Virus record (IMG/VR): IMGVR_UViG_3300025312_000300
Location: 1 to 42,069 of that record
DNA from: a virus
Strand: one strand, 5' to 3'
DNA: 42,069 bases
The position numbers were made by a program, and so were the translations under genes. Of this stretch, positions 14,715 to 21,729 are shown in pieces. Under the pieces are notes generated by a model. The model made no database searches. It had not been told where the DNA came from and worked only from the letters and a program-made list of their open reading frames with translations. Within the stretch, counting starts at the first letter, position 1. Every line of letters begins with the position of its first letter.

Positions 14715-15158
14715 TTAAAGTTCCTTCCACCAGATGTTTTTGCTAACCTTGGCGACGTGCATATTCAGGTCAAGAATATCTACCAGGAATAAAGTATCTT
14801 TCTCGACTAAACCATTTATCGGATGTTCATATAAAAGTTCTTTCTTTTGGTCGACCAAAACAAAAAGCATCTGGATCAGTACGGTATCATCCAAATTAAC
14901 TTGGATAATTTTACTGCACCTTTGGCATTCATAAAGGGTCATCGAATCAGTTTTAACCATCACTGTGGTCCAAACAAGTTGACCAGGCTTCATTGAAACC
15001 TTTTTCTTTTCGGTTTCCTGTTTTTGTATCTGGCCCAATACCCAAGAAACACCTTCCGGTGTTTTCAGCCAACGATCCCGTTCTAACTTCTTATCCGCTT
15101 CATCAAACGTTTTCAACAACTCGCGCTTAGCGCCGGTCTTATTCAGTTCTTTCTTCAT
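14715..15158 (-). CDS. Hypothetical 147-aa protein
   Basis: A 147-residue protein: a charged N-terminal half (FDEADKKLERDRWLKTPEGV), then MKPGQLVWTTVMVKTDS, a CxxC pair (LYECQRCSKI) and a beta-rich C-terminus. GGAG lies 7 bases before the MKKELNK start. The PGQLVWT stretch and CxxC suggest a small beta barrel or zinc knuckle. No family recognised. Promoter E begins three bases beyond its stop, so this gene probably ends its own transcription unit. Confidence 0.68.
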   Translation of the reverse strand: MKKELNKTGAKRELLKTFDEADKKLERDRWLKTPEGVSWVLGQIQKQETEKKKVSMKPGQLVWTTVMVKTDSMTLYECQRCSKIIQVNLDDTVLIQMLFVLVDQKKELLYEHPINGLVEKDTLFLVDILDLNMHVAKVSKNIWWKEL

Positions 15159-15171
15159 TTCATTGCTCCTT

Positions 15172-15642
15172 TTAAAATATGGGCTTAGTAAAACGAGGAT
15201 ATCCATTTCGACGAGCGTAATCGAATAAATCTTTAACAGTCTTTAACTCATCACGTATATAGGCTGTTTTTTCCATCATTTTCTTACCAACATAGTCGAC
15301 AATTTGAAAACCGAAAATCTTATCATCGATTAGACAAACCCTTAAATATCGTCTTCCTGGGTCCACCTGGAACGTTATATAAGGTCCCTTAGACTTCATG
15401 CATTCCCATACTATAGGAGCGGTATCAGGATGCTCTTCGAGGGCATGAGAATATGCTGGGTCAATGATGACTTCGCGCATAGCTAAATCAACTTTCTCGT
15501 TCCAAACAACAGCGGGTGCTAGTTCTACCGAATTTGGCACGACAGCTTTGGCGGCATTGATCATAGGATTGACCAATGCCATTAAAGCAACAGCAATCAT
15601 TACCAGCGCCAACGTGGTCCCACCCAACTTTATGGCCGCCAT
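15172..15642 (-). CDS. Membrane-anchored or exported 156-aa protein
   Basis: A 156-residue protein. The N-terminus has one lysine followed by a hydrophobic stretch (TTLALVMIAVALMALVNPMI), a signal anchor or a signal peptide with possible cleavage near AAKA. The rest is a soluble domain with PAYSHALEEHPDTAPIVWEC, GPYITFQVDPGRRYLRVC and a basic C-terminus. An extracellular domain is likely. AAAAGGAG precedes the ATG by 9 bases. The tail of the domain (KTVKDLFDYARRNGY) is reminiscent of small phage DUFs, but no name is supported. Confidence 0.7.
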   Translation of the reverse strand: MAAIKLGGTTLALVMIAVALMALVNPMINAAKAVVPNSVELAPAVVWNEKVDLAMREVIIDPAYSHALEEHPDTAPIVWECMKSKGPYITFQVDPGRRYLRVCLIDDKIFGFQIVDYVGKKMMEKTAYIRDELKTVKDLFDYARRNGYPRFTKPIF

Positions 15643-15666
15643 TTTTTCATTCTCCTTTTAAGAAAT

Positions 15667-15891
15667 TTATTTTTTTATTACTATTGTTTGAATAGAATTC
15701 ATGTAGTTATCTTGCAATGTTTTTGAAAATAATTTTTTAGCTTCTGTTTGAAGATAAACCATATGAAGTAAAGTTTTTTCTTTACTCCATCCATATTTTA
15801 TAGCTGCTACTTGACACTGATAAAGAATTGGATCTTCTAACAAAAGTTTTTCAATCATTTCCCAAGTTACATCATTAGGCCAGTCAAGCAT
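15667..15891 (-). CDS. Hypothetical 74-aa protein
   Basis: A 74-residue helical protein, MLDWPNDVTWEMIEKLL then DPILYQCQVAAIKYGWSKEKTLLHM. AAAGGAG lies 6 bases before the ATG, and the next upstream gene ends one base earlier. Aromatic-rich short helices suggest a protein-binding module. No membrane segment and no family recognised. Confidence 0.65.
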   Translation of the reverse strand: MLDWPNDVTWEMIEKLLLEDPILYQCQVAAIKYGWSKEKTLLHMVYLQTEAKKLFSKTLQDNYMNSIQTIVIKK

Positions 15892-15892
15892 T

Positions 15893-16258
15893 TCAATTCT
15901 CCTTTTTCTTTCTGCCTAATAGTTCATCCTCAGATTCCTGTTTTGGTTCGCGATGCAAAATAGTATAATTCCAAAACCATTTTACATCATCTTCAAACGA
16001 TATCCATTTATATGCCAACGAATTGAACTCCGGAATCATAGTTTTAAATTGCCGACGTTCATATATTATGATGACAATAATTCTGATCAGCCACATAGGC
16101 AATGGAATAATATTTGGTTTTACGTAACTTGTAAAGATTAAACTTTTATTATACTTCATTCCCCATGCAACTTCAATGTTTAATACTTTGAACTCACCAC
16201 GTTGTGACGAAGAAAAATCAGAATTTAAGATTTTTAAGATATTCACTAAGTAATCCAT
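15893..16258 (-). CDS. Hypothetical 121-aa protein with a possible membrane helix
   Basis: A 121-residue protein. Chosen start MDYLVNILKI, with AAAGGA before it; upstream in-frame codons run into the previous gene. One hydrophobic helix (IPLPMWLIRIIVIIIYE) lies mid-protein and a charged C-terminus ends ELLGRKKKEN. The gene starts one base after the upstream stop. Function unknown. Confidence 0.65.
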   Translation of the reverse strand: MDYLVNILKILNSDFSSSQRGEFKVLNIEVAWGMKYNKSLIFTSYVKPNIIPLPMWLIRIIVIIIYERRQFKTMIPEFNSLAYKWISFEDDVKWFWNYTILHREPKQESEDELLGRKKKEN

Positions 16259-16259
16259 T

Positions 16260-16502
16260 TTATTCCTTTCTTTTTGAATATTTATCCTTAGCCTCATCAA
16301 ACATCTTGCCGGTATATTTCCCGACTTCAATAGCTGCGATCCCACTGAAAACTAATCGCCCGATAAGATGCAGACCTTTAATAACAACATCCCTGGTATA
16401 TGGTGTGGTAAAGCTAAGAGTGTTACTCGTTACCATACCAGCACCAGTTGAGGCCAAAAACTTAGCAACCATTTTCACAGTTTTATCATTGATCATCATC
16501 AA
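16260..16502 (-). CDS. Small hypothetical protein with a weak membrane segment
   Basis: An 80-residue protein starting MMMINDK; three early in-frame ATGs make the exact start uncertain, and GGAG lies upstream of the first. The middle KGLHLIGRLVFSGIAAIEVG could insert in or lie on the membrane, and the C-terminus is a charged helix (MFDEAKDKYSKRKE). It follows a terminator-like hairpin and no promoter of the TTCGCG class, so its expression may depend on read-through. Confidence 0.65.
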   Translation of the reverse strand: MMMINDKTVKMVAKFLASTGAGMVTSNTLSFTTPYTRDVVIKGLHLIGRLVFSGIAAIEVGKYTGKMFDEAKDKYSKRKE

Positions 16503-16514
16503 ATTTTCTCCACG

Positions 16515-16555
16515 GAAAAAATTTAGGTGCCATGGTTTTATTTTTCCATGACACC
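16515..16555 (-). terminator. Rho-independent terminator
   Basis: Minus strand: GGTGtCATGG, a 10-base A-rich loop, CCATGgCACC (one mismatch), then TAAATTTTTT. The hairpin (16526-16555) starts about 20 bases after the stop of the 64-residue gene. It is either a terminator or an attenuator before the next gene. Confidence 0.65.
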
Positions 16556-16574
16556 CATCCTCATTTATTTCATC

Positions 16575-16769
16575 TTATTGAGGGTCTTGTCCTTCATCGT
16601 CGGTTTCGCTGGTCTCATCCAGCTCTTCTGCTTCCAATTCATCGCTCTGCTTCGAGGCCAGGATGGCGTATCCAATGATAACGCCTACCAAGGCTCCTCC
16701 GAGAGGGATTCCTTTTTCCAGAATAACTTCTTTGTGACTCTTTACGAATTCCGTGATTTTGTTGAACAT
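16575..16769 (-). CDS. Small single-pass membrane protein with acidic tail
   Basis: A 64-residue protein: an amphipathic N-terminus (MFNKITEFVKSHKEVILEK), one membrane helix (PLGGALVGVIIGYAIL) and a very acidic tail (about 11 Asp/Glu in the last 25 residues). An ATG further upstream falls inside the promoter B -10 region, so the MFNK start with AAGGAG before it is preferred. It sits alone between promoter B and a terminator, an independent unit likely made in quantity. Function unknown. Confidence 0.7.
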   Translation of the reverse strand: MFNKITEFVKSHKEVILEKGIPLGGALVGVIIGYAILASKQSDELEAEELDETSETDDEGQDPQ

Positions 16770-16804
16770 TCTATTCTCCTTATCAAGATTTAATTTATGA
16801 TTCA

Positions 16805-16830
16805 TTATAGCCTTTGTAATTTTCGCGAAG
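16805..16830 (-). promoter_or_regulatory. Promoter, TTCGCG-N14-TATAAT class (site B)
   Basis: Minus strand: TTCGCG, 14 bases with AC at positions 7-8, TATAAT followed by G. It is nearly identical to site A (one spacer base differs). It starts two bases after the stop of the DUF6353 gene and drives the 64-residue membrane protein. Confidence 0.72.
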
Positions 16831-16832
16831 TT

Positions 16833-17615
16833 CTACAATATCGCGACATTTTTATGCTTTGGACGAATCTTATATTTTAATACTAAACAAGGTTCTTCCT
16901 CGGGAGACATCTTAGTATCAAATATAAACTCTAGAAGTCCATATTCGACTGTCCACCCCAAGTCATCTCCGAGTTCTGTATGTTCAAGCCCCAAGTCATC
17001 ATACAATTCATTGAGACTCATGTACATCTCAGTTATCAATGCTTGGTTGAAGGTGTTTTGAACACGACGGATATTCTCAGCAGAACTCTTGAAATATCGT
17101 CCGGATAAGCTATCCCAACATAAAGTTTCTCCTTTTCCTGTAAGAACAACTTGCCTATTAGATTTTGCCATCCGATCTTCGATAATTTCTTCGTCAATCT
17201 TTGCCGCTTTTTTCTCACCCAATTGCTCAACTATCTTATCTTTATACTCTCTAATACCAGCTTCCGCTAAGGAATATAAACCGGCAAGAGCAGCATATCT
17301 TCGTGAGTGTATAGTAGTCGCTCCCACAATACAAGCCACTGTCGTAATCCCCATAGCCACAACAGGAATATAAATCTTCCAAGTAGCCTCAATTTTCTCC
17401 ATCATTGTGAGGTCTACATAATCGAATCCTTCAACTTCTGCGTCTTTATGACGATCCTCCCGTAATATGTCTATCATCCTTGTGGCTTTTGGGGCTGCAT
17501 CCATGGTCAGCTTGATCGTTGTAGCAAAACCGGCTATACTCAACCCAGTTAATATTGTGGGAGACTCTTTAATTAAGCCATCCCGGATACGTCGTACGAC
17601 TAACTTTGGATTCAT
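16833..17615 (-). CDS. DUF6353-family membrane protein (paralogue 2)
   Basis: A 260-residue protein with the same architecture as the protein at 11304-12233: hydrophobic segments TILTGLSIAGFATTIKL and IYIPVVAMGITTVACIVGA, then the shared block SRRYAALAGLYSLAEAGIREYK and VEQLGEKKAAK, then a C-terminal domain with MSLNELYDDLGLEH and GWTVEYG. Two membrane segments with a large C-terminal cytoplasmic domain are likely. AAGGAG lies before the ATG. It has its own promoter (A) and hairpin leader. The second copy under separate control suggests distinct timing or partners. Biochemical role unknown. Confidence 0.8.
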   Translation of the reverse strand: MNPKLVVRRIRDGLIKESPTILTGLSIAGFATTIKLTMDAAPKATRMIDILREDRHKDAEVEGFDYVDLTMMEKIEATWKIYIPVVAMGITTVACIVGATTIHSRRYAALAGLYSLAEAGIREYKDKIVEQLGEKKAAKIDEEIIEDRMAKSNRQVVLTGKGETLCWDSLSGRYFKSSAENIRRVQNTFNQALITEMYMSLNELYDDLGLEHTELGDDLGWTVEYGLLEFIFDTKMSPEEEPCLVLKYKIRPKHKNVAIL

Positions 17616-17646
17616 ATAAACTCCTTATTCAAGATAGAAAAAATGT

Positions 17647-17713
17647 GAAGATATGTAAGAACTCCTTACTCGTCAGAAGTTTGTTTCTTTTTTAAAACAG
17701 CCTACATATCTTC
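17647..17713 (-). promoter_or_regulatory. Long leader hairpin after promoter A
   Basis: Perfect 11-bp arms (17647-17657 and 17703-17713) enclose a 45-base loop. The upstream arm abuts the -10 box and the downstream arm is followed by TTTTTT and then ATCTTGAATAAGGAG, the same order as at 14.6 kb. A competing small hairpin (GTAAG/CTTAC) and a decoy AAGGAG lie inside the loop, which would suit a switch or attenuator. Confidence 0.5.
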
Positions 17714-17739
17714 ATTATAGCCCTTGTAATTTTCGCGAA
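17714..17739 (-). promoter_or_regulatory. Promoter, TTCGCG-N14-TATAAT class (site A)
   Basis: Minus strand: TTCGCG, 14 bases with AC at positions 7-8, perfect TATAAT then G. It lies just after the terminator closing the structural operon and drives the second DUF6353 gene. The -35 position has no TTGACA-like hexamer. Confidence 0.72.
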
Positions 17740-17777
17740 TTTATTTTTGTTTTGCCGAAAACATCCCCGGGGATTTT

Positions 17778-17816
17778 TAGAAAAAAGAGAAGCCTTGTTA
17801 GACTCCTCTTTTTCCC
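17778..17816 (-). terminator. Rho-independent terminator of the structural operon
   Basis: On the minus strand AAAAAGAG pairs with CUCUUUUU, and the stem extends inward to about 14 bp with two G:U pairs around a 4-base loop, ending in a run of six U. A stem with A- and U-flanks works on both strands. It follows the stop of the 91-residue gene. A perfect ATCCCCGGGGAT palindrome lies just beyond (17763-17774). Confidence 0.75.
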
Positions 17817-17828
17817 AATTCTTTTGGA

Positions 17829-18104
17829 TTATATCCTGGCTTTCCAAATCCAGGAAAACGCCTTTTGAGATATAACATATAATCTCTCATGATTGAGCAC
17901 AAGCAGCAATCCTCCGATATTCGCCACCACGCCTAAAATCACTTCCATACTTAGCTTAGATGATTCATTTACTTTGCATAGTACTTCAAGATTTCTGGCA
18001 GCAATGTGATATTCTTCGGTCTCTGGTTTGAGCCCTTTCAAACTTTCCAATACATGTTGTATCTCTTCTTCGAACGTTTTTTCCTTTACTTTAGATCGTT
18101 TCAT
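17829..18104 (-). CDS. Small protein with C-terminal membrane segment
   Basis: A 91-residue protein: a charged helical N-terminal half (KEKTFEEEIQHVLESLKGL, then EEYHIAARNLEVL) and a hydrophobic C-terminal segment (MEVILGVVANIGGLLLVLNHERL). AAAGGAG lies 6 bases before the ATG. It has its own promoter (C) just upstream and a terminator just downstream, but is also reachable by read-through from the holin gene. It might assist lysis; nothing in it proves that. Confidence 0.7.
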   Translation of the reverse strand: MKRSKVKEKTFEEEIQHVLESLKGLKPETEEYHIAARNLEVLCKVNESSKLSMEVILGVVANIGGLLLVLNHERLYVISQKAFSWIWKARI

Positions 18105-18131
18105 TTTACTCTCCTTTCGAATTTATGGTTC

Positions 18132-18157
18132 ATTATAGGAAAAGTAATTAACGCGAA
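18132..18157 (-). promoter_or_regulatory. Promoter, TTCGCG-N14-TATAAT class (site C)
   Basis: Minus strand: TTCGCG, 14 bases with AC at positions 7-8, TATAAT then G. The bases after the -10 box (GAA, CATAAATT) match those after site B. It lies 10 bases beyond the holin stop and serves the 91-residue gene. Confidence 0.7.
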
Positions 18158-18166
18158 ACGATCAAT

Positions 18167-18697
18167 CTAAGGATATAATTCTTTATGTCTTGCCTCATTT
18201 CCGAGCATATATCTGGCGATTTCTGTCTTATATTGCGTGGTACTAACGCCTAAAATTACATTAAGGAATGTATTTAAAGCGGCAATTGTCCCGACAATTT
18301 GAGTTCCATAAGCGAAATTCCATATTCCGGATAGTAAAAATACTAAAGTAGCTCCGGCAGGCATAGCATATCTGGCAATCCAGACAAAAGCGTCATATGT
18401 TTCTCCCGACATCCGAATAAGAACGCCTGTTAAACGCTCTACTGGTTGATGTGGGTCAAGACTCGCAGAGAAACCAACAAGAGGATAATCGCGTCTTACT
18501 ACGCTGTTCATATAAACTTTTGTGCTGATTCCTAGCATCAAACCAAGAGCGGTCACAATTGCCATGATCGTTCCTGGAATCTGCTCGCCATACGGCAAAC
18601 CCCAAATTCCTGATAAAGCAAAGTATAGAGTCGCCAATGCTGGTAATAAATAACTAGCTACCCATTTAAGAACATCATAAACCTTATTTGAAAACAT
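18167..18697 (-). CDS. Tandem-duplicated Dp-1-type holin
   Basis: A 176-residue protein made of two homologous units, residues 5-62 and 99-156, each with YD...W, a hydrophobic helix through PA.ATL, LSGIW, YG.QI.GTI and a second helix ending LG.ST. Each unit matches a whole Dp-1-type (PF16938-like) phage holin, which normally is one unit of about 60-90 residues. Holins form membrane lesions that release or activate the lysin. Four membrane segments in all are predicted. GGAG lies 4 bases before the MFSNKVYD start, which overlaps no neighbour. It is far from the GH25 lysin (39.7-40.5 kb), so lysis genes are split. The duplication may have arisen by gene fusion. Confidence 0.8.
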   Translation of the reverse strand: MFSNKVYDVLKWVASYLLPALATLYFALSGIWGLPYGEQIPGTIMAIVTALGLMLGISTKVYMNSVVRRDYPLVGFSASLDPHQPVERLTGVLIRMSGETYDAFVWIARYAMPAGATLVFLLSGIWNFAYGTQIVGTIAALNTFLNVILGVSTTQYKTEIARYMLGNEARHKELYP

Positions 18698-18704
18698 TTT
18701 TCTC

Positions 18705-19730
18705 CTATTGATCCATATATTTAGGCCCAATCGCGAGCCATCCCGATAGTGTAAGTTGTGGGGCATATCTATGATACGGAGCCCCAATGACATGCTCCAT
18801 AAATTCTGCAACGAATCCAGTAGTTGTAATGCTAACAACTCTTCCTGTGAAGTGTGACTCGTATATAGATCCACCAGCTGTAAGGTAAATCAATGGAGGA
18901 TATGTATATGGTAATGGAAAAGTAATAGTCATTCGTCCTATTGATCCATATATATATCCTACTCCGACTTGGATAGCCGCATTATCAATTGGTGTATAAT
19001 TATTTATTCCCCCAAAAGTCCAATCCGTCGCGTCTCCACCTTGACGAGCGATGACTTTAGCATTTATAGTTGCTAAAATACTATTAATTTGATTCTGAAG
19101 GTTTCCCTCTGCTTCTTGACTTAATTGAAAAATTATATTTTCAAACCAAGTATCAAATTCAAGTTGTTTTTGATCCGACCATTGAGACCATTCACTATCC
19201 CATTGTGCTATAAGTTCATTAATATTAAAACTTGTAATTGGAGAAGTAACATATGGACATTCTGATGTTCCAACTTTATTAGTTATATTTGCCGCGCTAA
19301 TCGTAGTTAATCCTACTGGAATATGCACATATGCTAATGCATATTGATATAAAGTTCCTGATTTTTGTAATACAGGATATATTGGATTAACACTCGCTGT
19401 TCCTTTAATAATTTTAATACTATTTGCTCTCACACCAATATCAGAATCAACTTCAAGAATAACAGCATCATATCGAGCCCAACTCACATGTGGAGCATCA
19501 TGTGTTAAAATTATAGGCGCATCATTTAATGTCCATGTATGATTGAACCAAGCACGTCCAGTTCCAACAATAACTTGAAGACCGCTTCCTTGTGGAATAA
19601 CCATTAGACGATCTAGTATAGAAGAAAATATACCATCTTGTATTATTCCATCAAATAGCGATGACATTTGTGTTGCATTATATGCTCTGTCACTGGCCGA
19701 GGAATTATAAAAACCGTAAGTAAGAGCCAT
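18705..19730 (-). CDS. Baseplate/receptor-binding protein with H-type lectin tip
   Basis: A 341-residue structural protein. The N-terminus (YGFYNSSASDRAYNATQMSS through FDGIIQDGIF) is typical of Gram-positive siphophage baseplate proteins. It is followed by a beta-rich domain, a coiled-coil linker (EWSQWSDQKQLEFDTWFENI) and a C-terminal domain. That domain shows TITFPLPYTYPPLIYLTAGG, then TTTGFVAEF and SGWLAIG, the hallmark strands of H-type lectin (PF09458-like) folds that bind GalNAc or similar sugars. It probably contacts cell-wall polysaccharide. AAGGAG precedes the ATG. It lies between the Gp37-like tail protein and the holin, the usual place for a receptor-binding baseplate component. 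Confidence 0.8.
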   Translation of the reverse strand: MALTYGFYNSSASDRAYNATQMSSLFDGIIQDGIFSSILDRLMVIPQGSGLQVIVGTGRAWFNHTWTLNDAPIILTHDAPHVSWARYDAVILEVDSDIGVRANSIKIIKGTASVNPIYPVLQKSGTLYQYALAYVHIPVGLTTISAANITNKVGTSECPYVTSPITSFNINELIAQWDSEWSQWSDQKQLEFDTWFENIIFQLSQEAEGNLQNQINSILATINAKVIARQGGDATDWTFGGINNYTPIDNAAIQVGVGYIYGSIGRMTITFPLPYTYPPLIYLTAGGSIYESHFTGRVVSITTTGFVAEFMEHVIGAPYHRYAPQLTLSGWLAIGPKYMDQ

Positions 19731-19742
19731 TATTTCTCCTTT

Positions 19743-20822
19743 TTAACCTATTGTCCTGAATGTCGGATATTTTCTTATTCCAGTAGTATCCTCTGAGAAT
19801 ATAATTTCGGTAATCCTTGATCTAGCCTCATGATCATATTCGTCAGCTACTTCAACTATATCGCCCATACCATAATGCAGATTATAAATATATAATCCTA
19901 AGGTATCAATTTGTCCATCAAAAGCTTGAAAATAAGAATTATTATATAAATCTTGTTTTCCCTTTTGTGCTAATTTATCTATATATTCTGCTTCAGTTAA
20001 TGGCACTTCGTTCGGAACATTTCTGGTAATACTGCTGGCATCAGTATACATTTCACGACGATTTAATCCAGTCCAAATAGCATCTGCTTTAGCAACAACA
20101 ACGATCATAGATTCATTTCCGATTCCTTTTTCGCCAGATACATAGTCCACATTTCTTTCGAAAAGATTTGTTTGCCTATATGATCCGTTTTGAATATTCT
20201 CAAATTTTTGTGAAAATATCACATAAGGATTTATAACTTGATCATAGGATCGATCTACTCCTAAATACAGTTTGAAAACAAACTGCCCAGATTCATTTAA
20301 TGTTACTTTAAAACCAATGCCATTTGAACTACATATTTTTCTAATTGCGTCATAAACACTATAATCCGGTCCAAATTGATCGTCGACGACTTTAGCTTCT
20401 ATTACTGAATCTCCAGATAATTCAAAAATAAAATTCGATATTTGTCTATCTGCATTTGTTGGCGTTATGATATTATCATTCAATATACTTTGTATGGCTA
20501 ATTCCAAAGAACCTTGCAAAAGCATCGGTGGGAAAACTCGTCTTCGTTCCAAAATTATTTCGATTGATCGTCCTTTTACTAAGAGTTTGGTTCCATCTTC
20601 AAAATCAGAATCAATTGATAGGTCTTCGATGACCATTAAATGATCCGAATCTCTTAATTTAAGATAACGATCTTCCACTAATTTAGAAACAATATTAGCA
20701 TTTACTGGAATAAGTACCTCGAAGTCTCCATTCTCTGAATATTTATCAACCCAGATTAAAGATTCAAAGGTATCTATAATATCCAAGGCATCGAAATTGG
20801 TTTCTAGTAAAATCAATTCCAT
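19743..20822 (-). CDS. Gp37-like tail protein (baseplate hub/tail-associated)
   Basis: A 359-residue protein. The N-terminal ELILLETNFDALDIIDTF, then FESLIWVDKYSENGDFEVLIP, and the later GRSIEIILERRRVFPP match the siphovirus Gp37-like family (PF14594). These proteins resemble tail hubs at the tail tip. No peptidase domain follows, so it is the short form. Near the C-terminus GMGDIVEVADEYDHEARSRI is the conserved last block. The start is the MELILLE codon, just after the upstream stop. It sits between the distal tail and lectin-tipped genes. Confidence 0.8.
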   Translation of the reverse strand: MELILLETNFDALDIIDTFESLIWVDKYSENGDFEVLIPVNANIVSKLVEDRYLKLRDSDHLMVIEDLSIDSDFEDGTKLLVKGRSIEIILERRRVFPPMLLQGSLELAIQSILNDNIITPTNADRQISNFIFELSGDSVIEAKVVDDQFGPDYSVYDAIRKICSSNGIGFKVTLNESGQFVFKLYLGVDRSYDQVINPYVIFSQKFENIQNGSYRQTNLFERNVDYVSGEKGIGNESMIVVVAKADAIWTGLNRREMYTDASSITRNVPNEVPLTEAEYIDKLAQKGKQDLYNNSYFQAFDGQIDTLGLYIYNLHYGMGDIVEVADEYDHEARSRITEIIFSEDTTGIRKYPTFRTIG

Positions 20823-20823
20823 A

Positions 20824-21729
20824 TTAAGCCCCCTCAAAAGCAATTCTGTTTTCTATAACAAACTGCAGATTTGTAATACCTGTATCCGCAGTATATATAA
20901 ATATATTATTGCCTTTTTCTAATTCAAACCAATCAGAATTTGGTTCTAGAGCATTGAACACATTATAGATAATTCCAGCCCTTTGCAAACGTACATATTT
21001 ATTTCCTCTTACAGTAGAAATCGTTAATAAATCTCCACTAGTAAAACCACTTCCAACAATTGCTGCTAATCGAGTATCATTTATCTCAAGAATTTCTTGA
21101 GTTGCATCATTGGAAATATGTAAACCCGTAACAGATCCTAGGAAATTAACATATATAGTAACTCCAATAGGAGCATCTCCTGTATATACTATATTCCCTT
21201 GAGTATCTATGATTATTTCACCCATCAAAAGAAGGGGAAGAGTTAAAGATTCATTAGAAAACGGAAACTCAAACAAAGACTCGATAGTGCTGAATATAGT
21301 AACAGCTTGAATCTTTGAATACAGAAAAGAATCTGGGCATATTAAAGAAATAATAGTACCTTCATCATTATTAAATATGTTTGGATCGTTTGTTTCAACA
21401 TACCCGTAAGTTTCTGAGATACGAAGATCGCTTTCCACCTCTATCAATATGCGTTGTTTGATAGGAAAATACTTGTAACTGTTATGCCTAGTATGTTCGA
21501 TAGTCGGATTTGGGTAAAACCCCAGATCGAGAACTATATTTCTTGATCTTGCTCTAGCGCTATTGAATAAAGCACCATCTGTAGTAGCTAATTCCATCGC
21601 ATTTATATCGGCTTTGGGCGGACCGAGTCCATCTATTTTATTAACTAGAAACCCGGATTTCTCCGGGCTCCTAATTTCGAACGTAATTGATTCGCCCAAG
21701 TGATTGGTTACTTTTATTTTTTTTATCAT
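20824..21729 (-). CDS. Distal tail protein (Dit)
   Basis: A 301-residue protein directly after the tape measure. N-terminal features IKVTNHLGESITFEIRSPEK, FLVNKIDGLGPPKADI and the later FYPNPTIEHTRHNSYKYFP plus KQRILIEVESDLR match siphovirus tail-component/Dit proteins, which form the hexameric ring joining tube to baseplate. The second half is a beta-sandwich of strands (GVTIYVNFLGSVTGLHI, then GDLLTISTVRGNKYVRL), likely the galectin-like domain. The ATG overlaps the tape-measure stop (TAATG), so the two are translationally coupled. Confidence 0.82.
   Translation of the reverse strand: MIKKIKVTNHLGESITFEIRSPEKSGFLVNKIDGLGPPKADINAMELATTDGALFNSARARSRNIVLDLGFYPNPTIEHTRHNSYKYFPIKQRILIEVESDLRISETYGYVETNDPNIFNNDEGTIISLICPDSFLYSKIQAVTIFSTIESLFEFPFSNESLTLPLLLMGEIIIDTQGNIVYTGDAPIGVTIYVNFLGSVTGLHISNDATQEILEINDTRLAAIVGSGFTSGDLLTISTVRGNKYVRLQRAGIIYNVFNALEPNSDWFELEKGNNIFIYTADTGITNLQFVIENRIAFEGA

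Noticed and set aside
16770-16805. Longer N-terminus for the 64-residue membrane protein (start at 16805)
   Set aside because: That ATG falls within the -10 region of promoter B and has no SD; the MFNK start is preceded by AAGGAG.
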